A DNA stretch of 64,000 nt from positions 1 to 64,000 of the forward strand of contig JARYLI010000006.1 in the NCBI GenBank assembly GCA_029907715.1. Direction: 5' to 3'. Made by a program: the position numbers and the translations under genes. This document shows positions 8,534-17,489 of this stretch, in pieces. The notes beneath the pieces are model-generated. The model was given only the letters and a program-made list of their open reading frames with translations, made no database searches and was not told the DNA's origin. This stretch comes from Methanothrix sp. (GTDB lineage: Archaea; Halobacteriota; Methanosarcinia; Methanotrichales; Methanotrichaceae). How positions within the stretch are numbered: the stretch's first letter is position 1; every line of letters starts with the position of its first letter.

Positions 8534-8907
8534 GCGATCTCTCCCTGCAGATCGTGGTCTAATTCTCGAAGTCGTCTCAAAACTGCACCCGCAATCGGCT
8601 GCGATGGGTGATCCTGTAATGCCTCCGGGTTCAGAGACATTTACGCAATCCATCGATAGCTGGCTATTCTGAGACAATCTTCTAAGGTCTGTGCCCAGAC
8701 GCCCAAGAACATCCGAAGTTGATGATGATTCCGGTGTGCTGGCAGACCGCCCAGCCAGCACAACTTCGACTAAAGACGAACTGCATTCGCGGGCAGTTCT
8801 GCTGATTTATCGGGGTTTCTGATCCAGTGTACGACGAAAAGCTTATTATGCGATCAGATCCCTCTGCCATGAACATAGGCAAGTGACGAATACAAGGAGG
8901 TTATATC
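8534..8907. other. Intergenic region with a structured segment and promoter
   Basis: This 374-base gap has no convincing ORF. It contains the stem-loops described at 8715-8800 and, downstream, an AGCTTATTATG element near 8838-8848 that may be the TATA box of the secreted protein gene. Confidence 0.4.
8715..8800. other. Possible structured RNA element: compound stem plus second hairpin
   Basis: CGAAGTT (8715-8721) pairs with AACTTCG (8763-8769), and GTGCTGGC (8737-8744) with GCCAGCAC (8755-8762). The two stems abut on the 3' side, with a 15-base bulge on the 5' side. A second hairpin, GAACTGC/GCAGTTC (8779-8785 with 8794-8800), follows. All pairs are perfect. It could be an independent RNA or a 5' leader element; the strand is not determined. 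Confidence 0.4.
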
Positions 8908-9600
8908 TTGCTGACTAGGTTTCTGTACATGGGCTTGCTTCTTCTGCTCATCATCGGTGCAGCGATGTGCGAGGATCAGGCAGCGGGGGCGGAGAACGCC
9001 ACCATGAGCATGGATAACGTGACTGTGGATGCGAATGTGACATCGAATGTGACCGCTGAGGCGGCTCCGCTGAGCCTCCAGTACATCTGGTCCCTGAGCC
9101 TGAGCAGCGGGGAGCAGATAACCATGGCGCTGAACCAGAGCGGATCTGAGCTCTTCGGATCTGCGAAGTACGAGGGCGCTGAGCCATGGAACGGCGTTGT
9201 TGTTGGGAGTGTGAATGATAACAGCGTAGATCTTGTCCTGACCGCGCTGAAGGGCAAGAGCCTGGTGCCCATCGTGCTGAAGGGCAGCTACTCAGAGGAT
9301 ACAATCACAGGCACCTACAGTGTGTACAGCCCGACAGGTGTTGTGGATAGCGGAAAGTTCACAGCGATGTGGATAAATCCAGATACATCCGTGTACACAC
9401 CTGCGGTCATCACTGAGGCTGCACCGCCTGCACCGGCCGCTCAGACAAATGCAACAGAGACTGAGGAGACCACAACAACGAAACAGCCGACCCAGCTGAG
9501 CACGAGGAAGTTCTTCGATGTGACTGAGAAGAAGGAGGAGATATTCTCATCGCCAGCCAGCATAATACCGCCAGCCATGGGAATGAGCGCGCTGACGTAA
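8908..9600 (+). CDS. Secreted protein of unknown function
   Basis: 230 residues with a signal peptide (MLTRFLYMGLLLLLIIGAA). The TTG start is supported by an AAGGAGG site seven bases upstream. The mature protein has several N-glycosylation sequons near its N-terminus, a beta-rich middle with repeated short strands, and an Ala/Pro/Thr-rich linker at about 165-195. There is no clear C-terminal membrane anchor. I recognise no family; a cell-envelope role is inferred from the signal peptide and composition only. Confidence 0.65.
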   Translation: MLTRFLYMGLLLLLIIGAAMCEDQAAGAENATMSMDNVTVDANVTSNVTAEAAPLSLQYIWSLSLSSGEQITMALNQSGSELFGSAKYEGAEPWNGVVVGSVNDNSVDLVLTALKGKSLVPIVLKGSYSEDTITGTYSVYSPTGVVDSGKFTAMWINPDTSVYTPAVITEAAPPAPAAQTNATETEETTTTKQPTQLSTRKFFDVTEKKEEIFSSPASIIPPAMGMSALT

Positions 9601-9685
9601 GATTGCAACCAGGCATAGACCCACCATCAGATGTGAGGTCCATGCAATAATTTTTCATTCACCTTTTTGTTTGGCCCAAGCAGTA

Positions 9686-9800
9686 TTTGCTCAATATAGT
9701 GAGCGTGCTTGAGTTACCGATCAAGTGAAGCTGTTATGGCAGAGTCGTTCATCCAGAGATCCGTCGAGATGGCAATTTAGCTCAACGTATTGAGCATGTT
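9686..9800. repeat. Dispersed intergenic repeat, copy 1
   Basis: A 115-base element starting TTTGCTCAATAT and ending GTATTGAGCATGTT, so the ends are inverted (TGCTCAATA/TATTGAGCA). An internal GAGCGTGCTTGAGTTAC block is followed by ATCAAGTGA and, later, GGCAATTT. Copies lie at 51921-52029 and 55934-56052, with a fragment at 13497-13550. This copy sits between convergent genes. Confidence 0.8.
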
Positions 9801-9852
9801 CCCCAAGCATCTGCTCAAGCATCTCTGCCCCGAGCAGTTTTGTTCAGCGCTG

Positions 9853-10602
9853 TCAGGACAAACGCCGTGGGAGGAATCTCTCGTGAAGCCTTATCGCTGT
9901 TACGAGAAAGACGACTGCAAACAAACCCATGACCGCCAGATCCACATTGACTGAATAGTAGCTGATGCCGCTTATCGAATACCTCGCCAGATCGACAAAG
10001 TACGTGAGCGGTGAGACTGAGGATATGGCACGCCCCCATCCTGGCAGCTGATCCACCGGCACGAAGACTCCGCTGATAAATACCAATGGAAAGCGAACCA
10101 GTGAGGAGAGCATCATAACCGTCGCGGGCACATCCGTGGGCGGATAGGCTGACAGGAGTATGCTCAGAGATGCGAAGCAGAACGTCGCGAGGAGCATTCC
10201 CACTAAAAAGATCATAACATGGAGAACCTCAACTCCCATCATCACTGCGACAGCGAGGGGGAGCAGAGATATCATCATCCCGAAGACAAAGGATGCTATG
10301 ACGTCACCCAGAAGCAGTGCCCAAACCCCAACAGGCGCGGTCACGAGGCGCTCCAGGGTTCTGGACCGCGCCTCCCAGGGGATGATCGCCGGACCGACTG
10401 CTGTTGATGTGAAGAATATCGCCATGCCCATCAGCCCTGGAAAGAGGTCTTTTACTGTCATATTCCTCCCGATCGTGAATGCCATCAGCAGGAAGAGCGG
10501 GAAGATTATGCCGAAGACCATGACCGGACCTTTGGCGTAGTAGATCCAGACATCCTTTCTGGCGATGGCAAGAGATCGTCGAAGCTGCTCCAGATATCTC
10601 AT
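9853..10602 (-). CDS. ABC-2 type transporter permease
   Basis: 249 residues with about six hydrophobic segments, including GPVMVFGIIFPLFLLMAF near the N-terminus and VMGLFAVVFLVTAIRL at the C-terminus. The layout matches ABC-2 exporter permeases of the drug/daunorubicin export type. It directly follows its ATPase partner, which ends at 10603 on the same strand, so the two form a transcription unit. The substrate is unknown. Confidence 0.88.
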   Translation of the reverse strand: MRYLEQLRRSLAIARKDVWIYYAKGPVMVFGIIFPLFLLMAFTIGRNMTVKDLFPGLMGMAIFFTSTAVGPAIIPWEARSRTLERLVTAPVGVWALLLGDVIASFVFGMMISLLPLAVAVMMGVEVLHVMIFLVGMLLATFCFASLSILLSAYPPTDVPATVMMLSSLVRFPLVFISGVFVPVDQLPGWGRAISSVSPLTYFVDLARYSISGISYYSVNVDLAVMGLFAVVFLVTAIRLHERFLPRRLS

Positions 10603-11532
10603 TTATTCAGCTCCTGTTTTGTGCGTGAGCCTCACGAATATGTCCTCCAGAGAGGGCGCAAGCGTGTTGAGCGCCAAGATTCTCATGTTGTTGGTCTTGG
10701 CATACTCCACGATGCTTGCAATTGCAGTATCGATGTCATCAACGTACAACCTGAGCTTGTCTCCGGACTTCATGACCTCTCGAACAGAGTTTACGCCCGC
10801 TATCCCCCCTTCATCAACTGATCTGCTGAAGCTCACCTCGATGCAGTGATGTGCGCTGCCCGCCAGCCTGAGCGCCTCGGGGCGATCCACTGCGATGATC
10901 ACACCTCGATTTATGATCGCCACCCTATCGCAGAGCTGGCTGGCATCCTCTATGTCGTGCGTCGTCAAGAACACAGTCGTGCCATCTCGATTCAACTCAC
11001 GTATGACCTCCTTGATGAGCCTGGAGCTCTCGACGTCCAGGCCGGATGCAGGCTCATCGAGTATGAGCACAGGTGGATCGTTTATCAGCGCCATGCAGAG
11101 GAGAAGCCTCTGTCTCATTCCTTTAGAGAAGGCGCGCACCTGGTCGCCCCTCCGGTCGTAAAGGCCAAATCGCTTCAGGAGCTCGCTGGCGCGTCTCTCT
11201 CGCTCCCTCCGGCGAATTCCATAGAGCTCGCCCATGAACATCAGATTCCGCCATGCTGTCAGCTCAACATACGCATTGGCCATCTCCGGCACGAATCCGA
11301 TCGATTCCCTCGCCCTGATCGGATATTTACAGATGTCATATCCCATTACGGCGGCGATCCCTTCATCAGGCCTCACCGTTCCCGTCAGCATTCTTATTGT
11401 GGTGCTCTTGCCGGAGCCGTTCGGCCCCAGGAAGCCGAATATCTCACCCTCAGCAACGCTGAAGTTTATATGATCGACCGCTGTGAAGCTTCCGAATCGC
11501 TTTGTCAGACTGCTGACCTGAATCGCATTCAT
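10603..11532 (-). CDS. ABC transporter ATP-binding protein
   Basis: 309 residues: Walker A GPNGSGKSTT, a signature region FSKGMRQRLLL, Walker B VLILDEPASGLD and switch His in TTHDIED. The order and the C-terminal about 80-residue extension are typical of DrrA-like exporters. It powers the adjacent permease. The upstream winged-helix regulator and small coiled-coil protein lie on the same strand after a 144-base gap. Confidence 0.92.
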   Translation of the reverse strand: MNAIQVSSLTKRFGSFTAVDHINFSVAEGEIFGFLGPNGSGKSTTIRMLTGTVRPDEGIAAVMGYDICKYPIRARESIGFVPEMANAYVELTAWRNLMFMGELYGIRRRERERRASELLKRFGLYDRRGDQVRAFSKGMRQRLLLCMALINDPPVLILDEPASGLDVESSRLIKEVIRELNRDGTTVFLTTHDIEDASQLCDRVAIINRGVIIAVDRPEALRLAGSAHHCIEVSFSRSVDEGGIAGVNSVREVMKSGDKLRLYVDDIDTAIASIVEYAKTNNMRILALNTLAPSLEDIFVRLTHKTGAE

Positions 11533-11676
11533 CTATCCTCCAGTACACTGCCTCACGGCTAGGGATCATCCTATACTTCACTGGCACCAATCCGTTGGAA
11601 GCATACTGCCTATGGCCTGGAGTCCGCGCCCAGAGCTCTCCTGAAATAAGAAAATATGCCCATTCCACGATGCAAT

Positions 11677-11883
11677 TCATTCCTGTACATCGGACTGGAG
11701 AGCGCGAAGCCTCGCCTCGACGCGCTCCAGCTCGCTTTTCAGCTCCTCCCTGTACTCCTTAAGTCTCTCTACCATCTCCTCTCTGCCCGAGATCCTGCCG
11801 AATCCGGCGCAGCAGCAGAAATCACGCTGAGGCATTCCATGATGCATCGGCATCTCAAATACCATTCCTCTCATGTGGCACAT
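11677..11883 (-). CDS. Small Met/His/Cys-rich coiled-coil protein, DUF5320-like
   Basis: 68 residues. The N-terminal half is rich in Met, Gly, His and Cys (MPMHHGMPQRDFCCCAGFG), suggesting a metal or redox site. The C-terminal half is a charged coiled-coil helix (KEYREELKSELERVEARL). Its ATG directly follows the stop of the regulator gene, so translation is likely coupled. This composition resembles DUF5320 proteins; the function is not known. Confidence 0.65.
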   Translation of the reverse strand: MCHMRGMVFEMPMHHGMPQRDFCCCAGFGRISGREEMVERLKEYREELKSELERVEARLRALQSDVQE

Positions 11884-12204
11884 TCACTCCACCTCCGTCT
11901 CATCCAGCAGATCGATCACGATTCTACGGGTCCTCAACCTCCACACCTTCTCGGGTATGCCACCACCGCTCTCCCTGTACCCCGCCGCCTCGATGATGCC
12001 TGCCTCCCTTAAAGCGGAGAGGTGGTAGTAGAGTCCTGGCATTGAGATCTCTCCATAAGAGCTCAGCTCCTTATAGATCTCCTTCGTGCTCCTCTCCCCC
12101 TCCCCTATGCATCTGATTATGGCCCATCTGGTCGGACAGTGCATCGCACGGATGTATCGCTGGATCCTCTGGAGCGGTCCCAGAAGGTCTGGATATCTGC
12201 ACAC
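11884..12204 (-). CDS. ArsR/PadR-like winged-helix transcriptional regulator
   Basis: 106 residues. The winged helix covers about 20-85: HCPTRWAIIRCIGEGERSTKEIYKEL, then SMPGLYYHLSALREAGIIEAAG as recognition helix and wing. The start is GTG, about 15 bases downstream of a TATA-like element that overlaps a perfect 12-base palindrome, so autoregulation is plausible. Its position at the head of the small-protein/ABC exporter cluster suggests it controls that cluster; the effector is unknown. Confidence 0.75.
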   Translation of the reverse strand: MCRYPDLLGPLQRIQRYIRAMHCPTRWAIIRCIGEGERSTKEIYKELSSYGEISMPGLYYHLSALREAGIIEAAGYRESGGGIPEKVWRLRTRRIVIDLLDETEVE

Positions 12205-12217
12205 ATATGTTGCTTGA

Positions 12218-12229
12218 ATACTATAGTAT
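12218..12229. promoter_or_regulatory. Palindrome overlapping the regulator's TATA element
   Basis: ATACTATAGTAT is a perfect dyad, and the adjoining bases continue into GTTATATACTATAG on the minus strand. It lies 14-25 bases before the GTG start at 12204. An operator overlapping the TATA box would allow repression. Confidence 0.5.
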
Positions 12230-12644
12230 ATAACTTTAATGTATAAGCCATATGCTCGAAAACTCTGGTCAGGATCGAAGATTCATCCTGAGACTTCGAT
12301 AATCGATGATCTCGCTGGAGCGGTAATCCGCTGGAGATCTGTGATAGGGCGCATGTTCTCATGCCGTAGAAGATGGTATCTGGCGGCAGATCATGTATTG
12401 AGATATATGGATATGCAATGAAAAACACTCTCTATAAACACAACATTATGAGCACTTTTGCTTGTATCGTTTGAAGAAGCACAATTCATAAATATCAAAA
12501 GATTTTGATGCGTTATTGCTCAGATGCGTGTCGGAATGCGCTGCTGCACACCAATCCGATCGACACTCACGATACGGGTTCGTGGGAGGGATACAGCCGC
12601 CAGCTCTGAGCGTTCCAGATAATCTTGTACAGAGGGTTGGGCAA
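12230..12644. other. Intergenic region upstream of the DUF169 gene
   Basis: Between the divergent regulator and the DUF169 gene there is an AT-rich stretch near 12415-12500 that probably carries the promoters. The open frame extending upstream from 12645 is not conserved-looking. Nothing else is recognised. Confidence 0.35.
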
Positions 12645-13409
12645 ATGCCAGATATTGAAGATCTCCGGGAGCTCGGAAGTAGGATGATAGCGATACTGGG
12701 TCTGTCCACATCGCCTGTTGGTGTGAGGTTTCTGATGGATGGCAAAGTGGAGGGAGCTGATGTGCTTCATAGGCATCGATACTGCCAGGCGCTGATGCGT
12801 GCCCGCCATGGCAGAAGTGTCATTTTAAATGCCGAAGGGATATCGTGCCCGGCCGCTGCCCGAGCGTTCGGATTCAGGCCTCTGCCAGAGCCGCTGCGGA
12901 CCGGAAGGGGGATGGTGAGCTTCGGGATAGTCTCAGACGAAAGCGTCGCGCAGAGGATGTTTGAGGATATGCCGCATCTGGGGATGGGTGCGGTGAAGCA
13001 GATACATCTGTATCCTCTGGAGGCTGCAGAGCATCCGCCGGATCTGGTGGTTGTGGAGGGCGAAGCTGAAAAGCTCATGTGGATAGTTCTGTCGTACATG
13101 CACTCGCGGGGCGGAGAGAGGGTGCAGAGCAGCACCGCGGTTCTCCAGGCGACATGCGTCGACTCCACAGTTCTGCCTTATATTGAGAAAAGGCTGAACT
13201 TCAGCCTGGGATGCTATGGCTGCCGTGATGCCACTGACATGGGGGATGGTGAGGTGGTGCTGGGCTTCCCTGCTTCTTATCTGCCAGAGATCGTGAAGCA
13301 TCTCGAATTCCTCAGCAGAAAAGCGCTACCTCACTCCAGGGAGAAACATGCATTTGCAGCCCTGAAAAGTGATGAGCAGACAGAATGCTCAGAATCGGAT
13401 GTCGGATGA
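12645..13409 (+). CDS. DUF169 family protein
   Basis: 254 residues. The pattern LGLSTSPVGVRF near the start, CQALMRARHG, CPAAARAFGF, and the late GCYGCRDATDMGDGEVVLGFP block match the DUF169 family, widespread in methanogens and other anaerobes and without an assigned reaction. Conserved cysteines hint at metal or cofactor binding. I chose the ATG at 12645 because the family pattern begins there; the same frame is open back to 12516. It is convergent with the helicase gene. Confidence 0.75.
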   Translation: MPDIEDLRELGSRMIAILGLSTSPVGVRFLMDGKVEGADVLHRHRYCQALMRARHGRSVILNAEGISCPAAARAFGFRPLPEPLRTGRGMVSFGIVSDESVAQRMFEDMPHLGMGAVKQIHLYPLEAAEHPPDLVVVEGEAEKLMWIVLSYMHSRGGERVQSSTAVLQATCVDSTVLPYIEKRLNFSLGCYGCRDATDMGDGEVVLGFPASYLPEIVKHLEFLSRKALPHSREKHAFAALKSDEQTECSESDVG

Positions 13410-13496
13410 TTCCCTCCATCTGCATCATTTGGATTCCGCCTCCCACTGCCCTGAATGCTGGCTTGCTGCCTTAGGAGCTGAGTTGCGCCCTGCTCA

Positions 13497-13550
13497 CATC
13501 ATCGGGCATAGTCGTTCATCCAGAGAATCTGCCAAGAGGGCAATTCACCT
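13497..13550. repeat. Dispersed intergenic repeat, fragment
   Basis: This segment matches the central and right-hand part of copy 55934-56052 (CGGCCATAGTCGTTTATCC, then CCGCCAAGAGGGCAATTTAC) with few differences. The left end and right inverted end are missing. It ends at the 3' end of the helicase gene. Confidence 0.7.
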
Positions 13551-15986
13551 CTCCCCATCCACCCCTTCAATCCCCCTCTTCGATCTGGCAGCTTCCTCTG
13601 CGATCTCCATCTTCCCCAGAACCCTGGAAATCGCCTCGATCGCCTCCAGGTATCTCACAATCTGGTCGAGGTAGTTGATCAGATCCCCCTCGTATCCGTA
13701 GATCCCGTAATCGTCGCTCAAGGCGTACAGAATCCCCTTCGGGTCCATCCCCTGTGATCTCATCTCCAGGATCCACGTCGAGACTGCCCGCTCCACGCAT
13801 CCGCAGTACGGCGCCTCCCTGCACGTGCATCTCATGAAATCTCTGGCGAAGCGCAGGCACTCCTCTTGGATCCTGCGATCGAGCTTTAGGAGATCTGGGC
13901 TAGAGATGAGATCGAAGAATGACCCCTGGAATACCCTCTGTGCCAGCGGCATTCTGATCTTGAATGATATCTGGTCTGCTGCCCTCAGGAACAGGGCATC
14001 GAACTGCTCGAGATCGACGGCGATCTCTATGGGGGATCTCCCTGCATTTATGCCTCTTATCACGAGATCCGCCTGCTCCGGGCTCAGGAAGTGCGCTGCC
14101 ACCACCCTGCCGAGCCTCGTGGGAGATATGCCTCTCACGAGACCCCTCTCGCGCAGGATATCCAAGGCTCTGTTCAGATCGTCCAGACCGATCGTGAGCC
14201 TGTGCAGCTCCCTCAGCTCCTCCATGGATCGGGCGACAGCTGTATTTGCGAGGACCTCCTCGAGCTGCTGCTGCTCCTCATAATGCGGTGAGACATCCTC
14301 AACAGAGCTGCTGAGAAGCCTCAGGGCGACCTCATCCTCGCTCTCCAAGCCGTTATAGCGCCTCCCGGGCTCTGCGAGTATGTACACAAGACCCCTGTCG
14401 TGGTACCCGGGCCTGCCTGCCCTTCCGAGCATCTGGTTGAACTCATGGACGGTGAGCCACTCGATCCCCATCGCAAGCGTCTCAAATATCACCTGCGATG
14501 CGGGGAAATCCACGCCCGCTGCAAGCGCGGATGTCGTGACGACCGCGTTGATCTTACCCTGAGCGAAGAGCTCCTCTATCCTCTTCCTCTCATGGTACTG
14601 GAGGCCTGCATGATACGCAGCCGCCCCCGGAATCGACTGTGCGAGGGAGAAGCACTTTTTCCTGGAGTTCGTGAATATTATCGTCTGTCCCTTGTATCCT
14701 GTTGAGGATCTGAGAGACGCCCCGGAGCCAACCAGTTTTCTTATCAGATGCAGCTTGTCCGCAGGTGATGTGAAGATAAGGTGTCTCTCAATGGGCACAG
14801 GTCTTATCTCATATTCGACCAGCTCCGCGTCGAGGCTCTTTGCGAGAGCTGCCGGATTTCCGACTGTCGCTGAGAGGTAGATGAACTGCGCTCCGGGAGC
14901 GACGAATCTCAGCCTCGCGATCATTCCTGCTAGCCGGTGGCCGCGCTCTGGATCCTCGAGCATGTGGACCTCATCAATGACCACTGTTCCGATCCTGCCA
15001 GGGCTCCTGCCGCTCCGGAGAACCTGGTCGATGCCCTCGTATGTTCCAACGATGATATCAGCTTCCAGGTCAGTCGGCAGGCTGAACGCCCTTCCAAGCC
15101 GCAGCCGGCTCACGCCCACCCTTATCGATGTCCTGAATCCCAGCTCGGAATAAGCGGAGAGCTGCTCGAACTTCTGGTTGGCCAGGGCGACGAGGGGGAC
15201 GAGAAAAAGAAGCTTGCCCCTCCCTTCGATCAGGTTCTTTATACCAGCGATCTCTCCGATCAGGCTCTTTCCGGTTGCTGTCGCCGATACGACAAGAAGG
15301 CTTTTTCCCTCGAGAAGCCCCTTCCTCACAGCCAATGCCTGCACCGGCAGGAGATTGCTGAGCCGCCTCTTCAGATAATCCCTCAGCTCTGTGGGGATCT
15401 GGATATCATCAATGCTCAGAGATGCGACCTCTTCAGAGGCTGGTATGACATCGAAACGGGTGAGATCCGGATCTATCCTCTGGAGGTTCAGGAGATCCAT
15501 GACCTCATCCAGATCGCGCCTCCTCGCAAGTATCCCCGCGAGGTGCCTTCTCCCGGCTCTTCCTATCCCTCTGAACTCGGCCTCCCTGTTTATCTCATCG
15601 ACCGCACATCTGTAGCATATTCTGGAGCCCCTGTAGCTCACAGAGCCCTCTCCGAGAAGCGTGACCCTTTTTCTTCCGAGACAGTGCTGGCATACAGATA
15701 CCCTGTGATGTTTCAGCTGGTATGCATTAAGCAGCTCGACAAATCTCTGCTCCAGAGCCTCTTCGCCCTTGGCCACAAAGATGCCTCTTGCCTTCCGGAG
15801 CAGCTTCACGGAATCGTCTGGGGGTAGATACCTCACGGTATCTTTCTTGACCAGAAACTTGTATGGTCTGGGTCCGTTCGGGGTATCCTTTATGCGAAGA
15901 TATCCCTCGAAGACCACCCTGTCATCCTTTATGGGCAGCAGAAGAATCCTGGATTTCTCGGCCTGCGCCAGAACGTTCAAGCTCAT
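13545..15986 (-). CDS. DEAD/DEAH-type helicase with N-terminal zinc domain (DUF5814-like)
   Basis: 813 residues. Residues about 100-135 contain CQHCLGRKR and ICYRC, a zinc ribbon. The superfamily 2 core follows: Walker A SATATGKS, DEVH box, YLSAT motif III, and QMLGRAGRPG motif VI, resembling Hel308/Ski2-like enzymes. The C-terminus has a second cysteine group (CTCREAPYCGC) and a helical tail. It is expected to unwind nucleic acid with ATP. Its start overlaps the stop of the upstream regulator by four bases. The zinc/helicase/cysteine arrangement is methanogen-type; the substrate is unknown. Confidence 0.82.
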   Translation of the reverse strand: MSLNVLAQAEKSRILLLPIKDDRVVFEGYLRIKDTPNGPRPYKFLVKKDTVRYLPPDDSVKLLRKARGIFVAKGEEALEQRFVELLNAYQLKHHRVSVCQHCLGRKRVTLLGEGSVSYRGSRICYRCAVDEINREAEFRGIGRAGRRHLAGILARRRDLDEVMDLLNLQRIDPDLTRFDVIPASEEVASLSIDDIQIPTELRDYLKRRLSNLLPVQALAVRKGLLEGKSLLVVSATATGKSLIGEIAGIKNLIEGRGKLLFLVPLVALANQKFEQLSAYSELGFRTSIRVGVSRLRLGRAFSLPTDLEADIIVGTYEGIDQVLRSGRSPGRIGTVVIDEVHMLEDPERGHRLAGMIARLRFVAPGAQFIYLSATVGNPAALAKSLDAELVEYEIRPVPIERHLIFTSPADKLHLIRKLVGSGASLRSSTGYKGQTIIFTNSRKKCFSLAQSIPGAAAYHAGLQYHERKRIEELFAQGKINAVVTTSALAAGVDFPASQVIFETLAMGIEWLTVHEFNQMLGRAGRPGYHDRGLVYILAEPGRRYNGLESEDEVALRLLSSSVEDVSPHYEEQQQLEEVLANTAVARSMEELRELHRLTIGLDDLNRALDILRERGLVRGISPTRLGRVVAAHFLSPEQADLVIRGINAGRSPIEIAVDLEQFDALFLRAADQISFKIRMPLAQRVFQGSFFDLISSPDLLKLDRRIQEECLRFARDFMRCTCREAPYCGCVERAVSTWILEMRSQGMDPKGILYALSDDYGIYGYEGDLINYLDQIVRYLEAIEAISRVLGKMEIAEEAARSKRGIEGVDGER

Positions 15987-16783
15987 CCTGTCAGGGTGAG
16001 GTCGACGAGCTCGTACTTAATACCTTCTGACTCCAGCCGGTTCAGAATCCCCGGGATCTGCTCATCGACGCTTACTATTATGGAGGAGACGCCATGGTAG
16101 GCAGCCTCGACCACCGCCTCCTTGGAGCCGAAGAAGACATCCGGCTCCCTTCCGATCTTTCTCAGAGAGATCAAAGCCTCTATCCCCAGAGCTCCCACAA
16201 GACCTTTCTCAGGGATCAGGCCAGCAAGAGTCTTAAGATCAACACGCCTGCTCCCGCCCAGCTGGACCCTCGGGACCTTGCAGATCTTTATCCTGCCCTC
16301 CTCGAGACTTATGAGCCCTCGGAGGTCAGAGACCCCGACATCCTCTCCTCTGGAGGCATCTGAAATCGCTATGCCGCTGGCCTCAACATCCGGGCGGTAA
16401 TGCGTGGCATAAAGGAGGCCGTTCTCCATCTCGAGGGTCACACGCTCACCCTCTGATATATCATCCCTCGCGATCGCAGGCCATACGGAGACGTGGTTGA
16501 TGATCTCCTCCATCACGACCCTGGCATAGCGCTTGAGCTCAGCTGCACTCTCAAGGAGCCACTCAACGCCCCTCTTGGTTATCCTGTAGCGCATCCTGCC
16601 GTCTGTCTCGACGAGGCCATCTGCAACAAGCTCCTTTATGTACTCAGAGACAGCCTGTGGCGTCACACCGAGCTTGTCGGCCACCTCCTTCTGCCTGACG
16701 TTCGGCTGATGCGCAGCGATCTCCACAAGTATCTGGAACCTGGAGCTGTCCCGCCTCGACTGGAGAACATTTGGCATTGTCAC
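15983..16783 (-). CDS. Winged-helix regulator with C-terminal ligand domain
   Basis: 266 residues. An N-terminal MarR/Lrp-like winged helix (VRQKEVADKLGVTPQAVSEYIKEL then DGLVETDGRMRYRITKRG) is followed by a beta-rich middle (MENGLLYATHYRP) and an alpha/beta C-terminal part (EKGLVGALGIEALISLRKIG), perhaps a sensor. The helicase gene starts within its last codons, so the pair is translationally coupled. I know similar proteins only as conserved methanogen regulators. ATG codons at 16783 and 16777 are both possible. Confidence 0.72.
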   Translation of the reverse strand: MTMPNVLQSRRDSSRFQILVEIAAHQPNVRQKEVADKLGVTPQAVSEYIKELVADGLVETDGRMRYRITKRGVEWLLESAAELKRYARVVMEEIINHVSVWPAIARDDISEGERVTLEMENGLLYATHYRPDVEASGIAISDASRGEDVGVSDLRGLISLEEGRIKICKVPRVQLGGSRRVDLKTLAGLIPEKGLVGALGIEALISLRKIGREPDVFFGSKEAVVEAAYHGVSSIIVSVDEQIPGILNRLESEGIKYELVDLTLTG

Positions 16784-16816
16784 TACCTCTCCGGCCTGAA
16801 TGACCTGCGCCTGGAA

Positions 16817-17329
16817 TCAATCCTCTGAGAGCTCTATCCTCTGACCCCTCACCGTCAACCCCTTCGCACGTTTGGCAGCGGCCTTCAGATACATCTGGCT
16901 CTTTCCGAGATCCCGTGAGAGCGTTGATATTGATGTCACGCCTGAACGGACCCTCTCCCTGAGCCTTTCTGTTATGTCCCTGAGCTCCTCATCAGACATG
17001 AATGTTACCCTGATGAGGTCGCTGAGATCCTCCATGGACGAGAAAAAGTTCGCCTGAACCCTCGAGAAAGCTGAATGATACTCCTTCTCCGGGCTCTTTC
17101 CAGGCTCCGGCACCCTCCACTTCGTCTCTATCAGGCCGCTCTTCCGGAGAAGCTCTATGGACTGGCTGACACTCTCGTTGTCTCCGAAGATCTCAACAAG
17201 CTCCCTCTCAGTAAGCCACTGATCACAGAGCTTATCGAAAACTCTTTTGTGAGATTCAGAGCCAAAAACCTGGAGCAGAGGGACCAGATCAGATGGATCG
17301 TTGATGATCCTGGTTCTTTTCCCGTTCAC
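16817..17329 (-). CDS. ArsR-like winged-helix protein
   Basis: 170 residues. A winged helix covers about 15-75: SESHKRVFDKLCDQWLTERELVEIFG, then SVSQSIELLRKSGLIETKW. A helical C-terminus (MEDLSDLIRVTFMSDEELRDI, and a basic SQMYLKAAAKRAKGL segment) follows. It is 33 bases upstream of the other regulator and probably in the same transcript, making a regulator-regulator-helicase unit. Function unknown. Confidence 0.68.
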   Translation of the reverse strand: MNGKRTRIINDPSDLVPLLQVFGSESHKRVFDKLCDQWLTERELVEIFGDNESVSQSIELLRKSGLIETKWRVPEPGKSPEKEYHSAFSRVQANFFSSMEDLSDLIRVTFMSDEELRDITERLRERVRSGVTSISTLSRDLGKSQMYLKAAAKRAKGLTVRGQRIELSED

Positions 17330-17489
17330 AGAGCATCCCAGCTTCTGTTTTGGAGCTTACACCACTTAAAGCTTTTGAGAGAACAGCCAGGATGCGCACT
17401 TTTGTGATTGAATGTGAGGGAGCTTCGGGGAAAGAGTCATCGACAGATATAGATGTATGGATGGCCACACGGGGTTGAGAGGTAGATGA

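Noticed and set aside
8723-8806. C/D-box guide RNA suggested by ATGATGA and CTGA
   Set aside because: The boxes are 84 bases apart with strong hairpins between and no clear D'/C' boxes, unlike archaeal C/D RNAs.
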